A DNA stretch of 64,000 nucleotides from Mycolicibacterium chubuense NBB4 (GCF_000266905.1 NC_018027.1:3906001-3970000), one strand, 5' to 3'; counted from the first letter of the stretch, positions 27,721 through 39,949 are shown. Notes: generated by a model from the letters alone, not told the origin. A program made the numbers and translations.

Positions 27721-28134
27721 TCAGTACTGCTCGACGATGGTCACGGGCTCTTCGGTGACGACGCCTTCTGCGATGCGGTAGCTGCGCAACTCGTGCTCGT
27801 CGGGGTCGCGCGTCGACACCAGGACGTAGTGGGCGTCGGGTTCGGAGGCGTACGAGATGTCGGTGCGGCTCGGATAGGCCTCGGTGGCCGTGTGTGAGTG
27901 ATAGATCACGACGGGCGCCTCGCCGGCCTCGTCCATGCCGCGCCACACCTTCAGCTGTTCGCCCGAGTCGAACCGGTAGAAGGTCGGAGACCGCTCGGCG
28001 TTGACCATCGCGATGAACCGCTCAGGCCGGTCGGAACCCTCCGGACCTGCGATGACGCCGCACGCCTCGTCGGGGTGATCCTCCCGGGCATGGCTGACCA
28101 TCGCCGTCACGAGGTCGGCACGAATCGTCAGCAC
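27721..28134 (-). CDS. mec: Mec JAMM/MPN+ metalloprotease
   Basis: A 137-residue zinc peptidase that releases cysteine from the CysO-Cys adduct. The JAMM motif H-x-H-x7-S-x2-D is complete in HSHTATEAYPSRTD, with the upstream Glu in DEACGV. Start is GTG 28134. With cysO and cysM it completes the oxidation-resistant cysteine route. Confidence 0.94.
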   Translation of the reverse strand: MLTIRADLVTAMVSHAREDHPDEACGVIAGPEGSDRPERFIAMVNAERSPTFYRFDSGEQLKVWRGMDEAGEAPVVIYHSHTATEAYPSRTDISYASEPDAHYVLVSTRDPDEHELRSYRIAEGVVTEEPVTIVEQY

Positions 28135-28149
28135 CGGTGTGGTTTCCTT

Positions 28150-29172
28150 TCACTCGAACGCTCCGGGCAACAGACCACGGTATGTCGGTATTCCGGCGAC
28201 CGCCTCGGCGGCCAGCACTCCGACCAGCACCGCCCGGGCCAGCACGTCGGCTGCCGCCGCCCCCACCGCGGTGACCAGCGGGGTCTCCGGCGACATCGAC
28301 GCCGGCGTCGTCGGGTCCGGCATGACGTCGACGGCGCCGGTGGCCAGCGCGAAGACCGTGTCGCCGTCGAGTGGGGTGTGGCACGGCCGGATCGTGTGCG
28401 CGAGTCCGTCCTGTGCGGCCACCGCCACCCGGCGGCAGGCCTGCTTACTCAGCACCGCGTCGGTGGCCACCACCGCGATCGTGGTGTTGAGCGGGCTCAG
28501 CTCACCGTGCCGGTCGGCGTAGCCGGCTATCTGATCGGCGGGCGGGGCGATCAACCCGTACTCCTCGATGTGCCGGGCCATCCAGGGCAGTCCGGTGGCG
28601 GGGTCGACGACGTCGCCGGCCGAGTTGACGACGACGAGCGCGCCGACGGTCACCCCGCAATCCAGCGTGACCGACGCCGTGCCGACGCCCCCTTTGAGCA
28701 CACCGGCGCGCGCCCCGACGCCCGCCCCCACCGTGCCGATCGCGACATCGGCGCCCGCTGCGGCCGCCGCGCGATAGCCGAACTCCGCATTCGGCCGGCA
28801 CTGCCAGCCACCGACCGGAAGGTCGAAGATCACCGCGGAGGGCACGATCGGCACGACGCCGCCCTCCATCGCCACGCCGCGGCCCTGCTCCTCGAGCCAC
28901 GTCATCACGCCGTCCGCGGCGGCCAGGCCGAATGCGCTGCCACCGGAGAGGACCACCGCGTCGACATGACGCACCGAGTTGGCCGGATCGAGAAGGTCGG
29001 TCTCCCTGGTTCCCGGCGCGCCGCCGCGGCCGTCGACCGCGCCGACGGTGCCCGGCGGGGTCAGGACGACGGTCGTCCCGCTGGCCCAGCCCGACGCGAG
29101 TTCGACGTCGTCGTCGAGTCGGTGATGGTGGCCGACACGGATGCCTCCGACATCGGTGATCGCCCCGGCCAT
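28150..29172 (-). CDS. P1/S58-type N-terminal nucleophile aminopeptidase (Rv1333 homologue)
   Basis: A 340-residue DmpA/S58-family hydrolase. Members self-cleave before a Ser/Thr that becomes the nucleophile. The likely cleavage block is LSPLNTTIAVVATDA (Thr nucleophile), and VLSGGSAFGLAAADGV is the conserved glycine-rich segment. The family includes L-aminopeptidase/D-esterase and beta-aminopeptidases. ATG 29172 lies two bases after the aosR stop. A longer frame is the shadow of aosR. Confidence 0.88.
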   Translation of the reverse strand: MAGAITDVGGIRVGHHHRLDDDVELASGWASGTTVVLTPPGTVGAVDGRGGAPGTRETDLLDPANSVRHVDAVVLSGGSAFGLAAADGVMTWLEEQGRGVAMEGGVVPIVPSAVIFDLPVGGWQCRPNAEFGYRAAAAAGADVAIGTVGAGVGARAGVLKGGVGTASVTLDCGVTVGALVVVNSAGDVVDPATGLPWMARHIEEYGLIAPPADQIAGYADRHGELSPLNTTIAVVATDAVLSKQACRRVAVAAQDGLAHTIRPCHTPLDGDTVFALATGAVDVMPDPTTPASMSPETPLVTAVGAAAADVLARAVLVGVLAAEAVAGIPTYRGLLPGAFE

Positions 29173-29174
29173 CG

Positions 29175-29759
29175 CTACCTGCCCCTCGCCATCAGGGCCA
29201 CCACCAGATACTCCTGCAGCACCGTGAGCCACTGGTACACATCGAGGTGGCCTGCCATCGGATGGTCGTGGGGCAGCCGGTCGGGGCCCTCGGGCCCGAT
29301 CTCGAGCATCGTGCCCAACGCCAGGCGAACGTCGTTGACTGCGGACGCCCATGCCTGCGCGTCGTTCTCGGTCAACTCGAATTTGCCTCCCCCTGTGGGG
29401 ATGGTGTCCAACAACCGTTGCGCCGCTTCGCGTTTGGCGTCGATGATCTCCGGCTCGTGCAGGCTGCGCAGTGCGCTGTTGAGACTCTCGGCGGGGCCCG
29501 AACCCGCCGGGTGGTCGGTGGCCGGCCGGTAGAAGTCGGGCAGCAGGCGTTTCATCGTATCGTCCTGCGGCGGAGTCGAATTCCCCGTGCGCATCCCGGT
29601 GAGCTCGGCCAACTCGTCCACCGGCGTGGAGGATTCGCGGTCCTCGAGCATGCCCACCAGGGAGGTGACCAGGCTGGTCAGCAATTCGGCTTCATGGGCG
29701 GCCAGCGCCGACCGGAACCGCGGGCCGTCGCCGCCCTCGACCCGCTTCCACTTACGCAC
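29175..29759 (-). CDS. aosR: DUF2017 regulator, AosR homologue
   Basis: A 194-residue, mainly helical DUF2017 protein (Rv1332 in M. tuberculosis). There it is reported as an oxidative-stress regulator that induces mec-cysO-cysM. The N-terminus MRKWKRVEGGDGPRF and the C-terminus HLDVYQWLTVLQEYLV are recognisable. This version has no cysteine at all, so a disulfide-based redox switch cannot operate in it. Start is GTG 29759, seven bases after clpS, in one transcript with the sulfur genes downstream. Confidence 0.8.
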   Translation of the reverse strand: MRKWKRVEGGDGPRFRSALAAHEAELLTSLVTSLVGMLEDRESSTPVDELAELTGMRTGNSTPPQDDTMKRLLPDFYRPATDHPAGSGPAESLNSALRSLHEPEIIDAKREAAQRLLDTIPTGGGKFELTENDAQAWASAVNDVRLALGTMLEIGPEGPDRLPHDHPMAGHLDVYQWLTVLQEYLVVALMARGR

Positions 29760-29766
29760 AGCGGGG

Positions 29767-30069
29767 TCAGCGGTCCTGTTGCAGCGTCGCCCACAACCCT
29801 GCGGCGTGGAGCTTGGACACGTCGACCTCCATGGATTCTCGCGTGCCCGCCGAAACCACCGCCTTGCCCTCGTTGTGAACCTGCAGCATCAACTTGGTCG
29901 CGTGCGGTTCGCTGTAGCCGAACAGTTTCTGGAACACATACGTCACGTAGGTCATCAGGTTCACCGGGTCGTCCCAGACGATGGTCACCCACGGTGCGTC
30001 GGCCGCCACCTCCTCGGCGACGTCGCGTTGCTCGCGAGTTCCCGGTCGGGCCTTCGCCGGCGTAACCAT
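29767..30069 (-). CDS. clpS: ClpS N-recognin adaptor
   Basis: A 100-residue adaptor that delivers N-degron substrates to ClpC/ClpP. The ClpS core is clear: [16 protein letters not shown] with the Asp/Asn of the N-end pocket, [23 protein letters not shown] and the C-terminal [16 protein letters not shown] 30069 is 52 bp from the divergent pncB start, so a divergent promoter lies between. It is the first gene of the long minus-strand series. Confidence 0.93.
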   Translation of the reverse strand: MVTPAKARPGTREQRDVAEEVAADAPWVTIVWDDPVNLMTYVTYVFQKLFGYSEPHATKLMLQVHNEGKAVVSAGTRESMEVDVSKLHAAGLWATLQQDR

Positions 30070-30121
30070 GTGGCAAGAATACCGGCGCCGCGGGTGAGCT
30101 CCGAACCGATACGGTTGGCCT

Positions 30122-31465
30122 GTGACTTCACCGTCTCCCGGCCTGTCCCCGGCGTTGCTGACCGACAAGTACGAGCTGACGATGCTCGCGGCGGCGCTGC
30201 GGGACGGCAGCGCGCACCGGCGCACGACGTTCGAGGTGTTCGCCCGGCGCCTGCCCGACGGCAGGCGGTACGGCGTCACCGCCGGCGCCGGCAGGTTCGT
30301 GGAAGCGTTGGCGCACTTCAGGTTCGACGACACGGCGATGGGCTCCCTGGACTTCCTCGACGACGAGACGCGCGCGTACCTCGCCGACTACCGCTTCACC
30401 GGCGATGTCGACGGCTACCCCGAGGGCGAGCTGTACTTTCCCGGCTCGCCCGTGCTGTCCGTACACGGGACGTTCGCGGAGTGCGTCGTGCTGGAGACGC
30501 TGGCACTGTCGGTCTTCAACCACGACACCGCCGTCGCCTCGGCGGCCGCACGCATGGTCTCCGCCGCCGAGGGCCGCCCGCTCATCGAGATGGGATCGCG
30601 CCGCACCCACGAACAGGCCGCCGTCGCCGCGGCGCGCGCGGCCTACCTCGCAGGCTTCACCGGATCCTCGAATCTGGAGGCGCAGCGTCGCTACCGGGTG
30701 CCCGCGCTGGGGACGAGCGCGCACGCCTTCACGTTGCTGCACACCGTCGGCACCGACGGCCCGCAGCGGCACTCGGAGTGGGAGAAGGCGGCGTTCCGGG
30801 CGCAGATCGACGCGCTGGGCGTGGGCACGACACTGCTCGTGGACACCTACGACATCACCGCCGGGGTCGCGAACGCCGTCGAGGTCGCCGGCCCGCAGCT
30901 GGGGGCCGTGCGGATCGACTCCGGGGATCTGGGAGTGCTCGCGCGCCAGGTACGCGATCAGCTCGACAGCCTCGGCGCGACCTCGACGCGCATCGTCGTC
31001 TCCGGCGATCTCGACGAGTTCGCCATCGCCGCGCTGCGCGCCGAACCGGTCGACATCTACGGCGTCGGGACGTCGGTGGTCACCGGTTCGGGCGCGCCGA
31101 CGGCGAGCATGGTCTACAAACTGGTCGAAGTGGACGGCGTCCCCGTCGAGAAACGCAGCAGCCGCAAGGAGTCGCACGGCGGCCGCAAGCAGGCCCTGCG
31201 GCTGGCCAAGCAGTCGGGCACGATCGTCGAGGAAGTCGTGTTCCCCGTGGGTGCCCCGCCGCCTTCGCCGTCCGACCTCGTGGAGCGGACGCTGACTGTT
31301 CCGCTGGTACGCGGCGGCGACGTCGTCGCCCACCTCGGACTGGACGCCGCGCGGGAACGCGTGAAGCGCGGACTGGTCAGTCTGCCGTGGGACGGTCTGA
31401 GCCTGTCCAGGGGCGAGCCCGCGGTGCCGACCCGGATGCTCGCGCACTCCCGCAGCGCACGGTGA
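30122..31465 (+). CDS. pncB: Nicotinate phosphoribosyltransferase
   Basis: A 447-residue enzyme making nicotinate mononucleotide from nicotinate and PRPP in NAD salvage. N-terminal [18 protein letters not shown], the conserved [25 protein letters not shown] and [12 protein letters not shown] are typical. Length matches PncB1 of M. tuberculosis. Start is GTG 30122. It is followed by dinG after 16 bases. Confidence 0.95.
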   Translation: MTSPSPGLSPALLTDKYELTMLAAALRDGSAHRRTTFEVFARRLPDGRRYGVTAGAGRFVEALAHFRFDDTAMGSLDFLDDETRAYLADYRFTGDVDGYPEGELYFPGSPVLSVHGTFAECVVLETLALSVFNHDTAVASAAARMVSAAEGRPLIEMGSRRTHEQAAVAAARAAYLAGFTGSSNLEAQRRYRVPALGTSAHAFTLLHTVGTDGPQRHSEWEKAAFRAQIDALGVGTTLLVDTYDITAGVANAVEVAGPQLGAVRIDSGDLGVLARQVRDQLDSLGATSTRIVVSGDLDEFAIAALRAEPVDIYGVGTSVVTGSGAPTASMVYKLVEVDGVPVEKRSSRKESHGGRKQALRLAKQSGTIVEEVVFPVGAPPPSPSDLVERTLTVPLVRGGDVVAHLGLDAARERVKRGLVSLPWDGLSLSRGEPAVPTRMLAHSRSAR

Positions 31466-31481
31466 CCGCCGGGGTGTCGGG

Positions 31482-33464
31482 ATGAGTGACGTCGCCGATC
31501 TCCTGGCTACCGCGGTGGCCGCACTGGGCGGAGCCCAGCGCGACGGTCAGGTCGCGATGGCCGAGGCGGTCGCGCAGGCGTTCGACACCGGCGAGCACCT
31601 CGCCGTGCAGGCCGGCACCGGCACCGGCAAGTCGCTGGCCTACCTGGTGCCGGCGATCGCGCGTGCGCTGAGAGACGACCGGCCCGTCGTGGTGTCGACG
31701 GCCACCATCGCCCTCCAGCGCCAGCTGGTCGACCGCGACCTTCCCCGGCTGGCCGACTCGCTGAGCTCCGCACTCCCCCGGCGGCCCGACTTCGCGCTGT
31801 TGAAGGGCCGCGGAAACTACTTGTGCCTCAACAAGATCCACAACGGCAGCGCTGAGCCGGACGACCGCCCGCAGGAGGAACTGTTCGCGCCGATGGCGTC
31901 CAGCGCGTTGGGGCGCGACGTGGCGCGACTGACCGAATGGTCGTCGGCGACGCAGACCGGGGACCGCGACGAGCTGACTCCCGGAGTGCCGGACCGGTCG
32001 TGGTCTCAGGTCAGCGTGTCAGCGCGGGAGTGCATCGGCGTGTCACGCTGCCCGTTCGGCACCGACTGCTTCGCCGAGCGGGCCAGGGACCGGGCGGCCG
32101 CCGCCGACGTCGTCGTCACCAACCACGCGCTGCTGGCCATCGACGCGATCGGCGACGCGAACGTCCTGCCCGAGCACGACCTGCTGATCGTCGACGAGGC
32201 ACACGAACTGGTCGACCGGGTGACGAGCGTCGCGACCGCCGAGCTGTCTCCCACCTCGCTGGGCGTCGCTCAGCGTCGGGCCGCGCGGATCATCGGCCCT
32301 GAACTGGCCGAGCGGCTGGAGGCCGCGGCCACGACGTTCACCTCGGCGATCTTCGACGCGCGCCCTGGGCGGATCGACGTGCTCGACGAGGAGATGGCGA
32401 GCTATCTGACCGTGCTGCGCGACGCCGCGAGCACGGCACGCACCGCGGTCGACACCGCACCCAGCGACCCGAAGACGACGTCGGCGCGGGCCGAAGCGGC
32501 CACCTCGCTGGCCGACGTCGCCGAAACCGCCGCGCGGATCCTGGCCGCTTTCGTGCCGGCCATCCCCGACCGCACCGACGTCGTGTGGCTCGAGCAGACC
32601 GAGGACCGGTCCGGGTCGCGCACCGTGCTGCGGGTGGCTCCACTGTCGGTGGCGGGACTGTTGCGCAGCCGACTGTTCGGCCACGCGACCTCGGTGCTGA
32701 CGTCGGCGACGTTGACGGTGGGAGGCAACTTCGACGCGATGGCCTCGGCCTGGGGCCTGGCCGCCGGCGGCGACGGTCCGGACTCCGAGATCGGCTGGCG
32801 GGGCCTCGACGTGGGCTCACCGTTCGACCACGCGAGATCGGGGATTCTCTACGTCGCGGCCCACCTGCCGCCGCCGGGCCGCGACGGCACGGGCTCCGCG
32901 GAACAACTCGACGAGATCGCCTCGCTCATCGAGGCGGCCGACGGGCGCACGCTGGGCCTGTTCTCCTCGATGCGCGCCGCCCGGGCGACCGCCGAGGTGA
33001 TGCGTGAACGCCTCGACACGCCGGTGCTCTGTCAGGGCGAGGACACCACCTCGGCGCTGGTGGCGCGCTTCGCCGACGACGAACGGACCTCGTTGTTCGG
33101 CACGCTGTCGCTGTGGCAGGGCGTGGACGTTCCCGGCCCGTCGCTGTCACTGGTGCTGATCGACCGGATCCCGTTTCCGCGCCCCGACGACCCGCTGCTG
33201 ACCGCACGGCAGCGCGCGGTCGCGGCCCGCGGCGGGAACGGCTTCATGGCGGTGGCCGCCAGCCACGCCGCCCTGTTGCTCGCGCAGGGCGCGGGCCGGC
33301 TGTTGCGCCGCGTCGACGACCGGGGCGTGGTCGCGGTCCTCGACTCGCGGATGGCGACCGCGGGCTACAGCGGTTTCCTGAGAGCGTCGCTGCCCCCGTT
33401 CTGGGCCACCACCGACGGCGCGTCGGTGCGCGCCGCGCTGCAGCGGCTCCGCACACCGCGCTGA
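31482..33464 (+). CDS. dinG: DinG-type ATP-dependent iron-sulfur helicase
   Basis: A 660-residue superfamily 2 helicase of the XPD/DinG type (5'-3'). Walker A GTGTGKS is at 45-51, and the DEAH box is in LLIVDEAHELVDR. Four cysteines at 115, 184, 190 and 196 are spaced as a [4Fe-4S] domain. Helicase C-terminal motifs include LTSATLTVGG, LWQGVDVPG and the arginine-rich QGAGRLLRR. It unwinds forked DNA and R-loops in repair. ATG 31482. Confidence 0.94.
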   Translation: MSDVADLLATAVAALGGAQRDGQVAMAEAVAQAFDTGEHLAVQAGTGTGKSLAYLVPAIARALRDDRPVVVSTATIALQRQLVDRDLPRLADSLSSALPRRPDFALLKGRGNYLCLNKIHNGSAEPDDRPQEELFAPMASSALGRDVARLTEWSSATQTGDRDELTPGVPDRSWSQVSVSARECIGVSRCPFGTDCFAERARDRAAAADVVVTNHALLAIDAIGDANVLPEHDLLIVDEAHELVDRVTSVATAELSPTSLGVAQRRAARIIGPELAERLEAAATTFTSAIFDARPGRIDVLDEEMASYLTVLRDAASTARTAVDTAPSDPKTTSARAEAATSLADVAETAARILAAFVPAIPDRTDVVWLEQTEDRSGSRTVLRVAPLSVAGLLRSRLFGHATSVLTSATLTVGGNFDAMASAWGLAAGGDGPDSEIGWRGLDVGSPFDHARSGILYVAAHLPPPGRDGTGSAEQLDEIASLIEAADGRTLGLFSSMRAARATAEVMRERLDTPVLCQGEDTTSALVARFADDERTSLFGTLSLWQGVDVPGPSLSLVLIDRIPFPRPDDPLLTARQRAVAARGGNGFMAVAASHAALLLAQGAGRLLRRVDDRGVVAVLDSRMATAGYSGFLRASLPPFWATTDGASVRAALQRLRTPR

Positions 33465-33581
33465 GCCGGCGCCGAGCGTCCTCGCCGGACCGGGGCGGAG
33501 GCCCCCCGGATTCACTATCCTGACGATCGAATTCGTTGTGCGCCGGCGAGGCCGCGCCCGGGACCACCGAAAGGCGGCGCC

Positions 33582-35039
33582 ATGAGTCCGTCGGTGAGGG
33601 CCAGACACGTCGTGGGTGGTGCGATCGCCGCCTGCGCGATGCTGCTGACAGCATGCTCGACGACACTGCAGGGTCACGCCGTCTCCGTGTTCGACGACCC
33701 GTTCTCCGTGGCGGGCATGCCGGCCACCGACGGCCCCACCGGCCTGCGCCCCAACGCCGAGGGCCCGGCCCGCGACATCCAGGGCACCGACGGCGGCGAG
33801 ATCGACGAGCTGGCCGGCGGCGCCGTCAGCGACATCGAGGCGTACTGGGAGACGGCGTTTCCGGAGAGCTTCAACGAAGGATTCACCCCGGTGAAAGCGC
33901 TGGTCTCATGGGATGCCAACGGCTATGGCGGCGGGCAGTTCTGCGATGAGGACACCTTCGGTCTGGTCAACGCCGCGTACTGCTACTCCGACAAGACGAT
34001 CGGCTGGGATCGCGGCGGGCTGCTGCCGGGTCTGCGGCGCGCGCACGGCGACATGGGCGTGGTGATGGTGCTCGCTCACGAGTACGGCCATTCGGTGTCG
34101 CGTCAGGCAGGGCTGACCAGACAGGGCACCCCGACGTTGGTCTCCGAACAGCAGGCCGACTGCCTGGCCGGCGCCTACATGCGCTGGGTCGCCGAGAACA
34201 ACTCCAAGCGGTTCACGCTGAGCACCGGCGACGGCCTCAACAACGTGCTGGCCGGCGTGGTGGCATTCCGCGATCCGCTGGTCACCGAGGGCGATCCCGA
34301 AGCCGGTTACGACGAGCACGGGTCGGCGTTCGAACGGGTGTCGGCCTTCCAGTTCGGCTTCACCGACGGCCCGGCCGCCTGCGCGGGCATCGACATGCGC
34401 GAGATCGGTCAGCGGCGCGGCAACCTGCCGGTGCTGCTGCCCGAGGACCAGACCGGCGAGCTGCCGGTGGACGAAGCGTCGGTGCGTTCCATCGTCGACG
34501 CGATGGGGATCCTGTTCTCCCCGAAGAACCCGCCCGTCCTGAGCTTCGACGCCGCGGCCGCCGGCAGCTGTGCCGATGCCCGTCCGAGCCCGCCGGCCTC
34601 GTTCTGCCCGGCGACGAACACCATCGTCGTCGACCTGCCCGCGCTGCAGAAGATGGGTGCGCCTCCCGACCAGACCCGGGCAGACACCCTGGCCTCCGGC
34701 GACAACGTGGCGTACTCGGTCCTGGTGTCCCGCTACATGCAGGCCATCCAGCACGAGCACGGCGGCGTCGCACTCGACAACGCCGAGGCGGCGCTGCGCA
34801 CCGCGTGTCTGACCGGCGTCGCGACGGTCAAGCTGTCGAAGGAAGTCACCACCCCGGACGGCAACACCATCGCGCTCACCGCGGGCGACGTCGACGAAGC
34901 CGTGTCGGGCATCCTGACCAACGGCCTGGCGGCCAGCGACGTCAACGGTGAATCCGTGCCGTCGGGCTTCTCCCGCATCGACGCGTTCCGCGTCGGGGTG
35001 CTCGGAGACGCCGAGCGCTGCTACAAGCGCTTCCCGTGA
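33582..35039 (+). CDS. Lipoprotein zinc metallopeptidase (LpqM-like)
   Basis: A 485-residue secreted lipoprotein. The signal peptide ends in the lipobox LLTAC, giving Cys25 as the acylated residue. A zinc-peptidase motif HEYGH is at 166-170, followed by EQQAD (189-193) supplying the third ligand region. This resembles the mycobacterial LpqM family; an LpqM homologue in M. smegmatis is reported to be needed for DNA conjugation. The ATG has GAAAGG upstream in a 117-bp gap holding a possible -10 (TATCCT). I believe the gene is absent at this place in M. tuberculosis. It converges with glgP. Confidence 0.85.
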   Translation: MSPSVRARHVVGGAIAACAMLLTACSTTLQGHAVSVFDDPFSVAGMPATDGPTGLRPNAEGPARDIQGTDGGEIDELAGGAVSDIEAYWETAFPESFNEGFTPVKALVSWDANGYGGGQFCDEDTFGLVNAAYCYSDKTIGWDRGGLLPGLRRAHGDMGVVMVLAHEYGHSVSRQAGLTRQGTPTLVSEQQADCLAGAYMRWVAENNSKRFTLSTGDGLNNVLAGVVAFRDPLVTEGDPEAGYDEHGSAFERVSAFQFGFTDGPAACAGIDMREIGQRRGNLPVLLPEDQTGELPVDEASVRSIVDAMGILFSPKNPPVLSFDAAAAGSCADARPSPPASFCPATNTIVVDLPALQKMGAPPDQTRADTLASGDNVAYSVLVSRYMQAIQHEHGGVALDNAEAALRTACLTGVATVKLSKEVTTPDGNTIALTAGDVDEAVSGILTNGLAASDVNGESVPSGFSRIDAFRVGVLGDAERCYKRFP

Positions 35040-35049
35040 CCCGGGGCCG

Positions 35050-37671
35050 TCAGGCCAGAGCGACCAGCCCGAGCTCGCTGTCCTCGGCGAGCAACCGATG
35101 GTGCGGCAACACCCGCACCGTGTACCCGACCGACCCGGTGACCGGCAGCGGGGTGACCGCGGTGAACACGTCCTGACCGCTGTCTGCCGTCCCGGTGTGC
35201 GTCATCGGCACCGTCATCGGGTTCAGCAACGTGTCCCCGGCGTCGACCCGGCCCAGCACCGCCTGCACCGACACCTCGCTGGGACGCAGGCCGGCCAGAT
35301 TGACCAGTGCGGTCAGCGTCAGCTGCGACCCCAGCAGCGGGGTGTCCGGCAGCCCCGAGCTGTCCACGTCGGTGATCTCGATCTGCGGCCAGATCTTCTC
35401 GACGCGCTGGCGGTACTCGGCGAGTTCCCGCGCCGCGCCGAACGGAACGTTGTACCGCGCACCTGTCCCCGGCTCGATCGACTCCCGCAGCGCGCGAGCT
35501 GCGGGCAGGTAGTACTTCTGGGTGTAGTCACGCACCATCCGCGACGCCAGCACCTTGGGCCCGAGCACCTGCAGGGTGTGGCGCACCATCTCGACCCAGC
35601 GCATCGGGACGCCGCGTTCGTCGCGGTCGTAGAACTTCGGCGCGACGGCGTTCTCGAGCAGGTCGTACAACGCGGCGGCCTCGATATCGTCGCGGCGGGC
35701 CTCGTCGGCCAGTCCGTTGGCCGTCGGGATCTCCCAGCCGTTCTCGCCGTCGTACCACTCGTCCCACCAGCCGTCCCGGATCGACAGGTTCAGTCCGCCG
35801 TTCAGTGCGCTCTTCATGCCCGAGGTGCCACACGCCTCGAGCGGCCGCAGCGGATTGTTCAGCCATACGTCACAGCCGTGGTAGAGCTTGCGGGCCATGG
35901 ACATGTCGTAGTCGGGCAGGAACGCGATGCGGTGACGCAGGTCCGGACGGTCGGCGAAGCGCACCACCTGCTGGATCAGCGCCTTACCGCCGTCGTCGGC
36001 GGGATGTGATTTGCCGGCCACGATCAGCTGGATCGGCCGCTCGTCGTCGAGCAGCAGCCGCGCCAGCCGCTCGGCGTCACGCAGCATCAGCGTCAACCGC
36101 TTGTAGGTCGGCACCCGGCGGGCGAATCCGATCGTCAACACGCCCGGATCGAATGCCGTGGCGATCCAGCCCAACTCGGCGTCGGAAGCACCTCGTTCGA
36201 GCCATGAGCGCCGCAGCCGGGCGCGGACGTCCTCGATCAGCTCCTCGCGCAGCTGCGAGCGGATCCACCACATGTGCCCGGGGTCGACCTGCTGCAGACG
36301 CTCCCAGACATGCGGTTCGCTCAACGAGCTCAGGTCGGCGCTGCCGATCAGTTCGCGGCCCAGCTCGAGCCACTGCGGCGCCGCCCATGTCGGGGCGTGC
36401 ACCCCGTTGGTGATCGAGCCGATCGGGACCTCGGCCGGATCGAAGCCGGGCCACAGATCGTTGAACATCTCGCGGCTGACCTGCCCGTGCAGCAAGGAGA
36501 CGCCGTTGGCGCGCTGGGCCAGCCGCAGCCCCATGTGGGCCATGTTGAACTTCGATGGATCGTCTTCGGCTCCGAAGGCCACGATGCGGTCCAGCGGTAC
36601 CCCGGGCAGCAGCCGGGTGCCGACCCCGCCGGGATCGGAGCCGAAGTAGCGCTCGACCATCTCCACCGGGAATCGGTCGATGCCGGCCGGCACCGGCGTG
36701 TGCGTGGTGAACACCGTCGAGGAGCGCACCACCGTCAGCGCGGTGTCGAAGTCGAGACCGGCTTCGATCAGCTCGCGGATGCGCTCGACGCCCAGGAAGC
36801 CGGCGTGGCCCTCGTTCATGTGGAAGACCTCGGGCGCGGGCAGCCCCTCGGAGTCGGTGAACGCGCGGATCGCCCGCACGCCGCCGATGCCGGCCAGGAG
36901 CTCCTGTTTGATCCGGTGCTCCTGGTCACCGCCGTACAGCCGGTCGGTCACGCCGCGCAGGTCGTGGTCGTTCTCCGGGATGTCGGAGTCGAGCAGCAGC
37001 AGCGGAATCCGTCCGACCTGCGCGATCCACACCCGCGCGTGCAACGTCGCGTTCTGCGGCAGGGCCAGGTCGATCAGGACCGGCGCCCCGCCGGCGTCGG
37101 TGAGCAGACGCAACGGCAGCCCCTGCGGATCGAGCGACGGGTAGGTCTCGTGCTGCCAGCCGTCGGCGGTCAGGGACTGCCGGAAGTACCCGGATCGGTA
37201 GTACAGCCCGACGGCGATGAGGGGCAAACCCAGGTCGGACGCCGACTTGAGATGGTCGCCCGCCAGGATCCCCAGCCCGCCCGAGTAGTTGGGCAGCACC
37301 TCGGCAACGCCGAACTCCATCGAGAAGTAGGCGATGCCGTTGGGCAGGGCGGCCTCCTGCCCGTTCTCGTCGGCGAGTTCCTGGTACCACAGCGGCCTGG
37401 TCAGGTAGTTGTCGAGATCGGCGGCCAGCGCGTCGAGCCGGCTGACGAAGGCCTCGTCGCGCGACAGGTCCTCCAGCCGCGCCGGGCCGACCTGGCCGAG
37501 CAAGCCGACGGGATCGCTGCCGACCAGCCGCCACAGTTCCGGATCGATCGACTCGAAGAGGTCTTGCGTGGGTTTGTCCCACGACCAACGCAGATTGACG
37601 GAGAGCCGCTCGAGCGCGGCGAGCCGCTCGGGGAGATGTGCGCGGACGGTGAATCTGCGGAGAGCTTTCAC
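35050..37671 (-). CDS. glgP: Alpha-glucan (maltodextrin/glycogen) phosphorylase
   Basis: An 873-residue GT35 phosphorylase releasing glucose-1-phosphate from alpha-1,4-glucans. An N-terminal extension typical of the actinobacterial type (DUF3417: SVNLRWSWDKPTQDLF) precedes the catalytic core. The PLP-binding Lys is in CGTSGMKSALNGG; VFHMNEGHAGFL and ARRVPTYKRL are also conserved. Start GTG 37671 is 177 bp from the divergent glgE start, so both may share a regulatory region. It balances synthesis by GlgE/GlgB. Confidence 0.94.
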   Translation of the reverse strand: MKALRRFTVRAHLPERLAALERLSVNLRWSWDKPTQDLFESIDPELWRLVGSDPVGLLGQVGPARLEDLSRDEAFVSRLDALAADLDNYLTRPLWYQELADENGQEAALPNGIAYFSMEFGVAEVLPNYSGGLGILAGDHLKSASDLGLPLIAVGLYYRSGYFRQSLTADGWQHETYPSLDPQGLPLRLLTDAGGAPVLIDLALPQNATLHARVWIAQVGRIPLLLLDSDIPENDHDLRGVTDRLYGGDQEHRIKQELLAGIGGVRAIRAFTDSEGLPAPEVFHMNEGHAGFLGVERIRELIEAGLDFDTALTVVRSSTVFTTHTPVPAGIDRFPVEMVERYFGSDPGGVGTRLLPGVPLDRIVAFGAEDDPSKFNMAHMGLRLAQRANGVSLLHGQVSREMFNDLWPGFDPAEVPIGSITNGVHAPTWAAPQWLELGRELIGSADLSSLSEPHVWERLQQVDPGHMWWIRSQLREELIEDVRARLRRSWLERGASDAELGWIATAFDPGVLTIGFARRVPTYKRLTLMLRDAERLARLLLDDERPIQLIVAGKSHPADDGGKALIQQVVRFADRPDLRHRIAFLPDYDMSMARKLYHGCDVWLNNPLRPLEACGTSGMKSALNGGLNLSIRDGWWDEWYDGENGWEIPTANGLADEARRDDIEAAALYDLLENAVAPKFYDRDERGVPMRWVEMVRHTLQVLGPKVLASRMVRDYTQKYYLPAARALRESIEPGTGARYNVPFGAARELAEYRQRVEKIWPQIEITDVDSSGLPDTPLLGSQLTLTALVNLAGLRPSEVSVQAVLGRVDAGDTLLNPMTVPMTHTGTADSGQDVFTAVTPLPVTGSVGYTVRVLPHHRLLAEDSELGLVALA

Positions 37672-37741
37672 GCGTGATCACCTTACTGCCGCACGGGGCC
37701 GCCGTGGGAGTGGCTTCGACCTTCGACTGCGCCGCGAGGGG

Positions 37742-37769
37742 TTGAGTCTGACACTACGGTGGGTATAGG
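37742..37769 (+). promoter_or_regulatory. Putative glgE-glgB promoter
   Basis: TTGAGT (37742-37747) and TATAGG (37764-37769) are 16 bases apart on the plus strand, about 80 bp before glgE, in the 177-bp glgP-glgE gap. It resembles a primary (SigA) promoter. No equally clear motif is seen for glgP. Confidence 0.45.
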
Positions 37770-37848
37770 CGCCTAGGGGTGCGGGTAGAGCTCGAACCGA
37801 GTGCACGAGACCAGACGACACGCGCGGCGCACGCCGCACGGGTAGGGA

Positions 37849-39945
<2,097 letters not shown>

Positions 39946-39949
39946 CGAC

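Noticed and set aside
30128-31447. A 439-residue minus-strand frame opposite pncB
   Set aside because: Antisense of a conserved gene, with no domain, start signal or operon context.
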